DNA of 64,000 bases from Lactococcus carnosus (GTDB lineage: Bacteria > Bacillota > Bacilli > Lactobacillales > Streptococcaceae), in the NCBI RefSeq assembly GCF_006770265.1, contig NZ_CP017194.1, positions 806,001 through 870,000 on the forward strand, written 5' to 3'. Positions within the stretch are counted from its first letter, which is position 1. Each line of letters begins with the position of its first letter. The notes under the pieces were generated by a model. That model had not been told where the DNA came from. It made no database searches and was given only the letters and a program-made list of their open reading frames with translations. The translations under genes and the position numbers were made by a program. Positions 18,553 to 26,145 of this stretch are shown here, piece after piece.

Positions 18553-19005
18553 ATGAATATTTCAGATTCAGAAATGGTCATCATGCGTGCCATATGGACA
18601 TTAGATAGCGCATCTGTTGATCAGATATCATGTAAGATAGCGGCATCAAATGACTGGTCCGTTGCAACGATAAAAACGTTATTAGGTCGTTTGGTAAAAA
18701 AAGAAGTTTTGACAACAACAAAATCGGGTCGAAAATTTATTTATACACCGACTTTGTCTGAGTGTCAGGCAGTTAACTTAATGGGACAAGACTTATTAGA
18801 TAAGGTTTGTGCCAAAAAATATGCTAATGTGATTACAAATTTGATAGATACTGCTGATTTGACTAAGGAAAGCTTACAAGAGATTACGGATGCTTTAGCC
18901 AAAAAAATACCGGCATGTCATGTCAGTTGTGACTGTTTAGATAAGTCATCAGAATGCACATGTGATCATACAAATGCGACTGAAAAAGTAATGGAGACGA
19001 TATGA
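18553..19005 (+). CDS. copY: Copper-responsive repressor CopY (BlaI/MecI family)
   Basis: 150 aa. N-terminal winged helix (SDSEMVIMRAIWTLDSASVD, WSVATIKTLLGRLVKKEVL) as in BlaI/MecI repressors. The C-terminus carries two CxC pairs (SCDC and CTC, within CHVSCDCLDKSSECTC) that bind Zn or Cu(I), the CopY hallmark. With Cu(I) it should leave the cop box just upstream. It overlaps copZ by 4 nt, so the two are translationally coupled. Confidence 0.92.
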   Translation: MNISDSEMVIMRAIWTLDSASVDQISCKIAASNDWSVATIKTLLGRLVKKEVLTTTKSGRKFIYTPTLSECQAVNLMGQDLLDKVCAKKYANVITNLIDTADLTKESLQEITDALAKKIPACHVSCDCLDKSSECTCDHTNATEKVMETI

Positions 19006-19205
19006 TGGAAAAACTAACTTTAACGATTCAAGGCATGACCTGTAAAAATTGCGTTGCACATGTGACAGAGGCTTTATCATCTGTTGCAGACGTCAAAACT
19101 GTAAAAGTTAATTTGAAAAAGGGTGAGGCGATTGTCAAAGGTGATGCACCAAATATGGATAATCTAAAAGCTGCTGTTTCAGAAGCTGGTTATCAAGTCG
19201 TCTAA
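19002..19205 (+). CDS. copZ: Copper chaperone CopZ (HMA domain)
   Basis: 67 aa with one heavy-metal-associated domain: LTIQGMTCKNCVAHVTEAL contains the MTCxxC copper site. Start is either 19002 (ATGA overlap with copY) or the next codon, 19005; GGAG lies five or eight nt away. It delivers Cu(I) to CopY and CopA. A hairpin terminator separates it from copA, so the chaperone may be made in excess of the pump. Confidence 0.92.
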   Translation: MMEKLTLTIQGMTCKNCVAHVTEALSSVADVKTVKVNLKKGEAIVKGDAPNMDNLKAAVSEAGYQVV

Positions 19206-19212
19206 TTTAACA

Positions 19213-19247
19213 AAGTGATGGTGGCAGTTTGGCATCGTCGCTTTTTT
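19213..19247 (+). terminator. Intra-operon terminator between copZ and copA
   Basis: AAGTGATGGTG pairs with CATCGTCGCTT over 11 positions, including G-T wobbles, around a 9-nt loop, and runs into a T tract. Confidence 0.65.
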
Positions 19248-19266
19248 AAACAATAGAAAGGAAGAA

Positions 19267-19297
19267 CTTACTTGAGGGAGAACCAGTTGCAAGTAAG
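19267..19297 (+). repeat. Leader hairpin upstream of copA
   Basis: CTTACTTG / CAAGTAAG, 8 bp perfect, with GAGGGAG in or beside the loop. copA has no normal Shine-Dalgarno directly before its ATG at 19312, so this structure may affect its translation. Confidence 0.5.
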
Positions 19298-19311
19298 CTC
19301 ACTACTGACAT

Positions 19312-21414
19312 ATGAAAACACAATCTTTTGTGATCACGGGGATGACTTGTGCTAACTGTGTGCATCAAGTCAATAAAGCACTGGATGCATCTGATAGCGT
19401 CTTAGAAGCAACAGTGAATTTGGCTACAGAAAAAGCCAAGGTTGTCATGACAGATGATAGCGACTTTAACGAGGTAATTCAGGCAGTTCGTCATGCAGGG
19501 TATGGGGCCATTGTTGATGATAAAGCAAATCGTGACAAGATTCGACTGGCCAAACTGAAAGCAGAAAAGCAGCTTTTTTGGTCTTTTGTTTTCTCAGCCA
19601 TCTTATCTCTTCCGATGCTGATTGGGATGATGGCTGCAATCTTCCAAGTCCATGCTTTGATGGTCTTTCATAATCCTTTAGTTCAGCTAATACTTGCCAC
19701 ACCTGTTCAGTTTATTTTTGGTGCTAGATTCTACAAAGGTACTTACATGGCACTTAAAAATAAGTCGGCCAATATGGATGTGCTGGTCGCGCTCGGGACA
19801 ACCGTCGCCTATGTATCCAGCTTAGTCTTTGGCCTGTTCTTAGGGCATATGTCAGCGGTCAATTTTGAATCTTCAGCGGTGATTATCACCCTCGTTTTAT
19901 TAGGGAAAAATCTCGAAAATCGCGCGAAAAAAAATACATCTGCTGTCATCTATAGTTTACAAAAAAATCGTGCGCAAACCGTCCATCTTTTCCAAGATAA
20001 TCAAGAAGTTGAGATGCCCGTTGAGTCTATTCGTGTGAATCAGATTTTACACGTTAAGGCTGGAGAGAGTGTCCCACTAGACATAGAGATTATATCCGGT
20101 AGGGCAAGTTTTGATGAATCGTCCTTAACAGGTGAAGCCGTTCCTGTTACGAAACGGACAGGAGATTTTATAGCCGAAGGTGCTATGAATTTGGATGGCT
20201 TAATTAAAGGACGTGTAATCCATACATTAGATGACTCGACTATCTCACAGATGATGGATGCCATAGAAGAGGCACAGGCAACTAAACCCAAGATTCAAAA
20301 GGTAGCGGATCAAATTTCTAGTATTTTTGTACCAGCGGTCTTAGTTATTGCCTTGATTACCTTTATTTTGACACTGCTGCTTACAAAAGATATCAGTATA
20401 GCGCTGTTACATACGACGAGTGTACTGGTTATCTCGTGTCCTTGTGCCCTAGGCCTTGCGACACCGACTGCGATTATGGTCGCGACAGGTTTAGGTGCTA
20501 AGCATGGTATACTAATAAAGGACGCAAATGCGCTTGAAGATGCGAAACGTGTCGAAACGGTTATCTTTGATAAAACAGGTACAATTACGACGGGTAAGTT
20601 TAAGCTGGCTGATTGGTCTGGTTCTGATGCAGACTTTAATAAGTTAGCCAGTATCGAAAGGTATTCGAATCACCCACTGGCTCAGTCTTTGCTCACAGAT
20701 CAATTGCTAGCAGTGACAGACTTCAAGGAGATAGCTGGTCGTGGTCTAACTGCTCAAATCGATGGTCAAGTCTATTTTGCAGGCAATGCCGATTTGATGC
20801 AGGATCAGGGTATTACCGTTGCCTCAACAGCAAATACCAGTATCTTTTTTGGCACAAAAAATCAGTTACTGGGTGTTGCGACCTTTTCATCTGAGGTTAA
20901 ACCAGATGCAGCAGCGACGATTGCTAATCTGCATAAATTAGGTATCCAAACGATGATGCTTACTGGAGATAATGCTGAATCTGCTGCAGTAATCAATGAG
21001 CAGGTTAAGGTTGGTAGCGTGATTGCCCATGCGACACCTGCTAAAAAGGCCCAAGTCGTAACGGATACTAAGCAGGCCATGATGGTAGGGGATGGGATTA
21101 ATGACTCAGTTGCCCTATCCAGTGCCTTAGTTGGTGTCGCCATGGGATCAGGCAGTGATATTGCCATGCAATCAGGTGATGTTGTGGTAGTATCAGAACA
21201 TGCGTTAGAAAAAATTACCTCACTGATCAGGTTGTCTAAAAAAACAGTCAACAAAATACATCAAAACTATTTTTGGGCATTTATATACAATGTCATCGGC
21301 ATTCCATTAGCAGCATTCGGCTTACTTAATCCGATTTTTGCTGGACTTGCCATGAGTTTATCTAGTGTGAGTGTTATTGTCAGCTCACTCTTATTAGGCA
21401 GAGAAAAAATTTGA
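19312..21414 (+). CDS. copA: Copper-exporting P1B-type ATPase CopA
   Basis: 700 aa. One N-terminal HMA domain (ITGMTCANCVHQVNKAL), eight predicted membrane segments, TGE loop (SLTGEAVPV), the transmembrane copper site SCPCALGLATPTA, phosphorylation site VIFDKTGTITTGK, nucleotide-domain HP in NHPLAQSL and hinge MVGDGINDSVAL. It pumps Cu(I) out of the cytoplasm. It follows copY-copZ but behind a terminator-like hairpin, and its ATG lacks a close ribosome site. Overall length and domain order are normal for CopA with a single metal-binding domain. Confidence 0.94.
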   Translation: MKTQSFVITGMTCANCVHQVNKALDASDSVLEATVNLATEKAKVVMTDDSDFNEVIQAVRHAGYGAIVDDKANRDKIRLAKLKAEKQLFWSFVFSAILSLPMLIGMMAAIFQVHALMVFHNPLVQLILATPVQFIFGARFYKGTYMALKNKSANMDVLVALGTTVAYVSSLVFGLFLGHMSAVNFESSAVIITLVLLGKNLENRAKKNTSAVIYSLQKNRAQTVHLFQDNQEVEMPVESIRVNQILHVKAGESVPLDIEIISGRASFDESSLTGEAVPVTKRTGDFIAEGAMNLDGLIKGRVIHTLDDSTISQMMDAIEEAQATKPKIQKVADQISSIFVPAVLVIALITFILTLLLTKDISIALLHTTSVLVISCPCALGLATPTAIMVATGLGAKHGILIKDANALEDAKRVETVIFDKTGTITTGKFKLADWSGSDADFNKLASIERYSNHPLAQSLLTDQLLAVTDFKEIAGRGLTAQIDGQVYFAGNADLMQDQGITVASTANTSIFFGTKNQLLGVATFSSEVKPDAAATIANLHKLGIQTMMLTGDNAESAAVINEQVKVGSVIAHATPAKKAQVVTDTKQAMMVGDGINDSVALSSALVGVAMGSGSDIAMQSGDVVVVSEHALEKITSLIRLSKKTVNKIHQNYFWAFIYNVIGIPLAAFGLLNPIFAGLAMSLSSVSVIVSSLLLGREKI

Positions 21415-21433
21415 ATGTCACGTCATAGTGGTT

Positions 21434-21465
21434 GAAAAGCTATCCTAAATTGGGTAGCTTTTTTT
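21434..21465 (+). terminator. Terminator after copA
   Basis: AAAGCTATCC / GGGTAGCTTT with a 6-nt loop and a run of T. Confidence 0.85.
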
Positions 21466-21503
21466 GAGCCGATTAACAAATTAATATTTAGTTTACTTTT
21501 TCG

Positions 21504-21538
21504 TTGACAAACTAAATAAAAAACGGTATTATTTAGTT
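21504..21538 (+). promoter_or_regulatory. marR promoter with inverted repeat
   Basis: TTGACA, 17-nt spacer, TATTAT (21527-21532). AACTAAAT (21510-21517) and ATTTAGTT (21531-21538) form an inverted repeat across the promoter; further TTTAGTTT and AAACTAAA copies lie just outside. A MarR autoregulatory site is likely. Confidence 0.75.
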
Positions 21539-21564
21539 AGTTAATAAGAAAGGAAACTAAACAA

Positions 21565-22221
21565 ATGTTAACAGATGATATTTTAAATAATCTAAGCAAG
21601 ATTTCCAGGCACCCATTCTTTATGTTTAAAAGAAAATTAGACGAACGTGGTGATAATGGGACACAGATGTTAGACCTACTGGCTAGTGAAAAAGACGTAA
21701 CTGCAGGCAGAATTGCAGAAGTACTTGATATTAAACCAAGTTCGGTCACACAGATGATCAAGAAATTGGAAATGGCTGGGATAGTTGAGAGAATGAAATC
21801 AGAAAAGGATGCGCGTGTCACCTATGTCAACTTAACTTCAGTGGGACAAGAGATGTATGCAGCGCGTGAAAAAATGTCAGGTGGCTTAAACTCAGAATTA
21901 TTTAAAGCGTTCAGCCAAGAAGAACTTGTTGCTTTTAACGAGAGTGTCGAAAAGTTAGCTAGTCAATTAGCGAGTGCAGCATTTCAGGATAAACTGAATC
22001 AAGAATTTGGTAATGATGAACGCTGGAAAATTTTTGAGAAAATTAATTCACGTATGGGGCAAGCGCGTGGTCGAATGATGCGTGAATTTGATCAGCATCA
22101 AACAGAATTTGGCTTTCAACAGCCATTTTGGGATGAAGATGAAATGCGTGGACAAACAGATAGACGTCGTGGAGACAGGCTTAATCATAATCGTCAAGGT
22201 AGAAGAGATACCAGATTTTAA
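21565..22221 (+). CDS. MarR-family regulator with charged C-terminal tail
   Basis: 218 aa against about 140-150 for typical MarR. Winged helix: GRIAEVLDIKPSSVTQMIKK, then the wing ERMKSEKDARVTYVNLTSVG. The extra part (about residues 150-218) is helical, then ends in an Arg/Asp/Gln-rich tail such as RRRGDRLNHNRQGRR. GAAAGGA precedes the ATG. It is followed by a 38-codon ORF and an ABC multidrug-type exporter, so it probably represses that exporter and itself. Ligand unknown. Confidence 0.85.
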   Translation: MLTDDILNNLSKISRHPFFMFKRKLDERGDNGTQMLDLLASEKDVTAGRIAEVLDIKPSSVTQMIKKLEMAGIVERMKSEKDARVTYVNLTSVGQEMYAAREKMSGGLNSELFKAFSQEELVAFNESVEKLASQLASAAFQDKLNQEFGNDERWKIFEKINSRMGQARGRMMREFDQHQTEFGFQQPFWDEDEMRGQTDRRRGDRLNHNRQGRRDTRF

Positions 22222-22289
22222 GTTTGTCTAAAAACAAAAAATAAGGTTGCTGGTTAAAGCGTATTATCAAGAAGAAAAAGGAGCATAAG

Positions 22290-22406
22290 ATGACACAAGA
22301 TATAGCAGTTAGTTTGTTACTCGGTGCAACACCGTTTATGATCGCAATAAAAGAAACAATCAAATCAATTTTTGATGAATTAAAGGAAAGGGTGTTGCCT
22401 ATATGA
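22290..22406 (+). CDS. Small protein, 38 aa, translationally coupled to the ABC exporter
   Basis: ORF MTQDIAVSLLLGATPFMIAI... ending KERVLPI. AAAAGGAGC sits at ideal distance before the ATG, and its TGA overlaps the ATG of the exporter (ATGA). It has one hydrophobic helix then an amphipathic, charged helix, as in small membrane-associated peptides. It could be a regulatory or accessory peptide, or just a coupling leader that sets exporter translation. I know no named family. Confidence 0.65.
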   Translation: MTQDIAVSLLLGATPFMIAIKETIKSIFDELKERVLPI

Positions 22407-24151
22407 ATCCTAATAATGTACGTGCGGACGGGACAAAATTTAGTTTTAAAAGCTTTCTTGGTCTGATAAATCAAGCAAAACCTAAATATATCTACTTAAT
22501 TATCGGTATTCTATTCGCTAGTATTTCTAGTGCGATTACGGTCTATGTCCCAAAACTCGCACAAAGTTTGATAAACCAGTTTAGCCAGGGCATCGATTAT
22601 GCGTTACTTATAAAAGTCGTGATTTTATTCGTTCTATCTGCGATTATTTCGGCTCTTGGTGGGACGATACTGGGGATTTTTGGAGAGCAAGTGATTGCTA
22701 ATCTAAGAAAAAATCTTTGGTCAAAACTAACGACATTAAGCGTGACTTATTACGATACTGCTAAATCCGGTGAGGTGGCTAGCCGTTTAGTCAACGATAC
22801 CAGTCAAGTAAAACAGCTGCTTGCCAACGTCTTTCCACAGACATTTGCTGCCGTCATTACACTCGTTGGCTCAGTCTATATGATGTTTAGGATGGAATGG
22901 CACATGACACTTGCCATGGTCATCGTCGTGCCACTAGCAATGCTTCTCATGATACCCGTTTTTAAGTTTGGCTCTGTCATTGGTCATCAAAGGCAAGATG
23001 CCCTATCTGAATTCAGTGGGATTGCAACGGAAACACTGTCAGAAATACGGTTAGTTAAAACATCTAATGCCGAACAACAAGTACAGAAGCGTGCGAATAC
23101 AGAAGTCCAAAAACTCTTTAAAGTTGGTAAAAAAGAAGCCCTATTTGATGCCATCATGCAACCCTTTATGATGATGGTCATGATGTCTATGATTTTTGGG
23201 CTACTTGCTTATGGCATGCATCGTATCGCTACAGGTGCGATGCAAATCGGCACGCTCATGAGTTTTCTAATGTATCTATTCAATATGATTGGTGCGTTAC
23301 CAATGCTGGCACAACTATTTACTGAAATGGCAAAAGCAGCTGGATCTACCAAGCGTGTATCAGAATTACTTGAACAAATACCGGAAGATTTTACGAGTGG
23401 TGAAGCAGTTGATTTGTCGGGTAAAACTTTAGTTGCATCTCATGTTGATTTTGCATATGATACAGACAATCAAATTTTACGAGATGTGTCATTTGAAGCG
23501 AAATCGGGGCAAGTGATTGCCTTTGCAGGTCCTTCAGGGGGTGGTAAATCAACTGTTTTCAGTTTGTTGGAGCGGTTCTATACGCCGACAAATGGTCAGA
23601 TTAAGATTGATGGGCAAGAGATTTCTGACTTCAATCTGACAGATTATCGAAAACAGATTGGGTTTGTGTCTCAAGATTCTGCGATTATGGCGGGAACAAT
23701 TCGAGATAATTTGACCTATGGGTTAGATATGGTGTTCACAGATGATGACTTATGGCATGTCCTCAGCTTAGCTTATGCTAAAGACTTTGTAGCAGAAATG
23801 CCTGATCAATTAATGACGGACGTTGGGGAACGTGGTGTTAAGATATCAGGTGGACAACGACAACGCCTAGCAATCGCAAGAGCCTTTCTTCGAGATCCTA
23901 AGATTTTAATGCTGGATGAGGCAACAGCAAGTCTTGATTCTGAATCTGAAATGATGGTACAAGCCGCGTTAGCAAATCTGATGCGTGGTCGAACGACACT
24001 CGTGATTGCGCACAGACTCGCTACGATTGTTGATTCAGATAAAATTTACTTTATTGAAAAGGGAGAAGTGACCGGAGCAGGGTCACATGATGAGCTTGTG
24101 AACAGCCACCCTAAATATGCTGAATACGTGAAGGAACAAATTCTAAATTAA
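22403..24151 (+). CDS. ABC half-exporter (multidrug type, LmrA/BmrA-like)
   Basis: 582 aa. Six-helix membrane domain (about residues 25-310) starting YIYLIIGILFASISSAITV, with VTYYDTAKSGEVASRLVND in the first cytoplasmic loop. The nucleotide-binding domain has Walker A GPSGGGKST, Q-loop IGFVSQDSA, signature KISGGQRQR, Walker B ILMLDEATASLD and switch His IAHRLATI. It works as a homodimer and exports lipophilic compounds or drugs. It is the same size class as lactococcal LmrA, but I cannot call orthology. It follows marR and the small ORF in one operon and is closed by a terminator. Confidence 0.85.
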   Translation: MNPNNVRADGTKFSFKSFLGLINQAKPKYIYLIIGILFASISSAITVYVPKLAQSLINQFSQGIDYALLIKVVILFVLSAIISALGGTILGIFGEQVIANLRKNLWSKLTTLSVTYYDTAKSGEVASRLVNDTSQVKQLLANVFPQTFAAVITLVGSVYMMFRMEWHMTLAMVIVVPLAMLLMIPVFKFGSVIGHQRQDALSEFSGIATETLSEIRLVKTSNAEQQVQKRANTEVQKLFKVGKKEALFDAIMQPFMMMVMMSMIFGLLAYGMHRIATGAMQIGTLMSFLMYLFNMIGALPMLAQLFTEMAKAAGSTKRVSELLEQIPEDFTSGEAVDLSGKTLVASHVDFAYDTDNQILRDVSFEAKSGQVIAFAGPSGGGKSTVFSLLERFYTPTNGQIKIDGQEISDFNLTDYRKQIGFVSQDSAIMAGTIRDNLTYGLDMVFTDDDLWHVLSLAYAKDFVAEMPDQLMTDVGERGVKISGGQRQRLAIARAFLRDPKILMLDEATASLDSESEMMVQAALANLMRGRTTLVIAHRLATIVDSDKIYFIEKGEVTGAGSHDELVNSHPKYAEYVKEQILN

Positions 24152-24152
24152 G

Positions 24153-24181
24153 AAATAGCATCAGCTTGATGCTATTTTTAT
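24153..24181. terminator. Terminator after the ABC exporter
   Basis: AAATAGCATCA / TGATGCTATTTTT with a GCT-type loop; two nt after the stop codon. Confidence 0.85.
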
Positions 24182-24215
24182 CTTCTAAATGCCTTTATTT
24201 TTTAATGCAAAACGG

Positions 24216-24221
24216 TATAAT
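24216..24221 (+). promoter_or_regulatory. -10 of rodA, abutting the start codon
   Basis: TATAAT with seven nt before the ATG at 24229; no Shine-Dalgarno. There is no TGn extension and no clear -35. Confidence 0.5.
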
Positions 24222-24228
24222 AGACATA

Positions 24229-25464
24229 ATGAAAAAACAAAAATTAACGTTTGATAGTCGCATTGACTATGCACTCATACTCCCTGTATTTCTGCTCAAT
24301 TTGATTGGCTTACTTGTCTTATATATAGCGACCAACCATGATTATCCACATCGTCTTGCTAAAGTGATGACACAGCAAATCACATGGGGCGTTGCGGGTG
24401 TGATCCTAGCTTTTATTGTCATGCATTTTAATGCGAAAATGCTTTGGAAATTTACCCCAGTATTATATGGCTTAGGCCTAGTTTTGATGGCTTTACCGCT
24501 TAAATTTTTTGACCCGTTGACCGTTGCAGCAACAGGCGCAAAAAACTGGGTCTATTTAGGTGGATCAAATCTGTTTCAACCCTCTGAATTTATGAAAATC
24601 TCTTATATTCTGCTAATGGCACGTGTTGTTGTTGCCTTTCAGAATCGCCTCAAAGATAGACTGTTCAAAGATGACTTTAAACTGATTCTCTATATGTTTT
24701 TAGTTACCTTGCCTGTCATGATATTGTTAGGTGCACAAAAAGATTTCGGGACAGCGCTCGTATTTATGGCTGTGTTTGCAGGAATGGTTATCGTCTCTGG
24801 TATTTCGTGGCGTATTATACTACCTGTTGTTGGGCTGGTTGCACTTATTGGTGGTGGGATTATCTTCCTGACTACTTTTGATGGCGGTCGAGACTTCTTG
24901 AAGTCTGCAGGAATGGGTAACTATCAGATTTTAAGAATAGATGCTTGGCTTGATCCCTTTGCCAATGCCCAAGGGTCTACCTACCAACAAGCACAGGGAT
25001 TGGTTGCTATTGGGACAGGAGGCCTAGTAGGGCAAGGATTTAATGTTGTCAATGTTAGTGTGCCAGTGCGTGAATCCGATATGATTTTCACCGTTATTGG
25101 AGAAAATTTTGGCTTCATCGGCTCTTCATTTGTCATTTTACTTTATTTTATTTTTATCTACCGAATGATTAGAGTAACCATTCGTGCTAATAATCAATTT
25201 TATATTTATGTGTCAACAGGCATCACGATGATGATTTTATTTCATGTCTTTGAAAATATTGGTGCCAATATCGGTGTCTTACCTTTAACAGGTATCCCAC
25301 TCCCTTTTATCTCACAAGGGGGTAGCTCGCTGATTGGGAATTTAATTGGTCTTGGTTTAGTCTTATCGATGACCTATAATCATATCCCAGTATTTCCTCA
25401 TGATAACAGTCATTACATGCCGATTAGGACTAAGCGTTCTAGAACAGATAATGCTGTATTATAA
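24229..25464 (+). CDS. rodA: Peptidoglycan glycosyltransferase RodA (SEDS family)
   Basis: 411 aa from the ATG at 24229; the ORF extends upstream to 24166, but that would start before the promoter. Ten or so membrane segments. Key SEDS stretches: TGAKNWVYLGG, FQPSEFMKISYILLMARVVV, LGAQKDFGTALVF with the catalytic Asp, RESDMIFTVIGENFGFIG, and GIPLPFISQGGSSLI. These match streptococcal RodA more than FtsW, and rodA lies near HAD-gyrB in streptococci as here. It polymerises lipid II for peripheral wall growth together with a class B PBP. Predicted leaderless. Confidence 0.88.
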   Translation: MKKQKLTFDSRIDYALILPVFLLNLIGLLVLYIATNHDYPHRLAKVMTQQITWGVAGVILAFIVMHFNAKMLWKFTPVLYGLGLVLMALPLKFFDPLTVAATGAKNWVYLGGSNLFQPSEFMKISYILLMARVVVAFQNRLKDRLFKDDFKLILYMFLVTLPVMILLGAQKDFGTALVFMAVFAGMVIVSGISWRIILPVVGLVALIGGGIIFLTTFDGGRDFLKSAGMGNYQILRIDAWLDPFANAQGSTYQQAQGLVAIGTGGLVGQGFNVVNVSVPVRESDMIFTVIGENFGFIGSSFVILLYFIFIYRMIRVTIRANNQFYIYVSTGITMMILFHVFENIGANIGVLPLTGIPLPFISQGGSSLIGNLIGLGLVLSMTYNHIPVFPHDNSHYMPIRTKRSRTDNAVL

Positions 25465-25474
25465 CTAAATTGGT

Positions 25475-25504
25475 AAATACCACTTTTCAAAGTGGTATTT
25501 TTTA
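25475..25504. terminator. Terminator after rodA
   Basis: AAATACCACTTT / AAAGTGGTATTT, 12 bp, then T-rich; works in both directions. Confidence 0.85.
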
Positions 25505-25506
25505 TA

Positions 25507-25558
25507 TATAATTAAGTTATAAAAAAGAAAGCGTTTACAGCGTTTAAAAATGTAAACG
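25507..25558 (+). promoter_or_regulatory. Promoter -10, cre-like site and inverted repeat ahead of the EIIB gene
   Basis: TATAAT at 25507-25512. AGAAAGCGTTTACA (25526-25539) matches cre at 13 of 14 positions just after the expected start. CGTTTACA / TGTAAACG (25532-25558) forms a further 8-bp inverted repeat next to the gene. Confidence 0.55.
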
Positions 25559-25572
25559 AATTGGTAATTATC

Positions 25573-25875
25573 ATGACAACAATCGTAAAATTATTTTGTT
25601 CTGCCGGCATGTCAACATCCCTTTTTGCTCAAAAAATGCAAAAAGAAGCTGAAGCACGTGGTCTCGATTTTGATGTAAAAGCTTATGGCCTTGCTGAAGT
25701 TGATACAGAGGGACCAAAAGCGGATGTGATCATGATTGGCCCACAAGCACGTTATATGCTGAATGAGGTTGCTGGTAAATTCCCAAATACACCTGTTAAA
25801 GATATCCCAATGCAAATGTATGGGTTGATGCAAGGTGACAAAGGCCTTGACATGGCAATTGAATTACTAGGTTAA
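25573..25875 (+). CDS. Orphan PTS EIIB component, lactose/cellobiose type
   Basis: 100 aa from the ATG at 25573. The N-terminus TTIVKLFCSAGMSTSLFA carries the phosphocysteine loop (C-SAGMSTS) of the CelA/LacB-type IIB family, and IGPQARYM is the conserved middle strand. It would relay phosphate from an EIIA to a sugar-transporting EIIC. Neither EIIA nor EIIC is nearby, and terminators flank it, so it is monocistronic. A cre-like site suggests catabolite control. It may serve an EIIC encoded elsewhere or act as a regulatory phosphoprotein. The ribosome site is weak. Confidence 0.88.
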   Translation: MTTIVKLFCSAGMSTSLFAQKMQKEAEARGLDFDVKAYGLAEVDTEGPKADVIMIGPQARYMLNEVAGKFPNTPVKDIPMQMYGLMQGDKGLDMAIELLG

Positions 25876-25886
25876 GTTAACATGTG

Positions 25887-25909
25887 AAACACTTGAAAAA
25901 GTGTTTTTC
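25887..25909. terminator. Terminator after the EIIB gene
   Basis: AAACACTT / AAGTGTTT with a GAAA-type loop and T run. Confidence 0.8.
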
Positions 25910-25912
25910 TTT

Positions 25913-25921
25913 TGTTACACT
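25913..25921 (+). promoter_or_regulatory. Promoter of the ABC-F leader
   Basis: TGTTACACT extended -10; a start near 25928 gives a leader of about 218 nt. Confidence 0.55.
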
Positions 25922-25939
25922 AAAGAAAAAAGATAAGGC

Positions 25940-25990
25940 ATGAGTGAAATTACTCATAAGGTGAGGTCCATTGCGCAGATAAGTGATTGA
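25940..25990 (+). CDS. Leader peptide (uORF, 16 aa) upstream of the ABC-F gene
   Basis: Reads MSEITHKVRSIAQISD then TGA, about 12 nt downstream of the expected transcription start; AAGG lies very close to the ATG. The first 18 nt form a hairpin (ATGAGT/ACTCAT). Position, size and the hairpins behind it fit the leader peptides that drive antibiotic-induced attenuation in ABC-F genes. Translation is not proved. Confidence 0.5.
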   Translation: MSEITHKVRSIAQISD

Positions 25991-26140
25991 AAAAAGATTG
26001 AATTTTTTTCTTAGGCTTGTTTTGTGCGGACTTTTTCACCTCATCATATCCCTTAAAAAATTAGTATATTTTTCTGATACTAAATTTTTTATGGACAAGA
26101 GAGGGTTTTTCGAGCACGTTCAGCTTAAGCAGTGGAGGTG
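25960..26140 (+). promoter_or_regulatory. Attenuator-like structured leader of the ABC-F gene
   Basis: Nested pairings: GGTGA...TCACC and GTCC...GGAC with GCGCA...TGTGC around a GAAAAAA/TTTTTTTC hairpin (25958-26042); then TTAGTAT/ATACTAA with A and T flanks ending in TTTTTT (26055-26090), a terminator; then AAGCA/TGCTT (26128-26142) holding the GGAGG site in its loop and running into T6. Alternative folds could switch between termination and read-through. Confidence 0.55.
26055..26091 (+). terminator. Terminator inside the ABC-F leader
   Basis: AAAAAA-TTAGTAT / ATACTAA-ATTTTTT: 7-bp core plus A/T pairs, about 55 nt upstream of the coding start, so transcription must pass it to reach the gene. 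Confidence 0.65.
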
Positions 26141-26145
26141 CTTTT

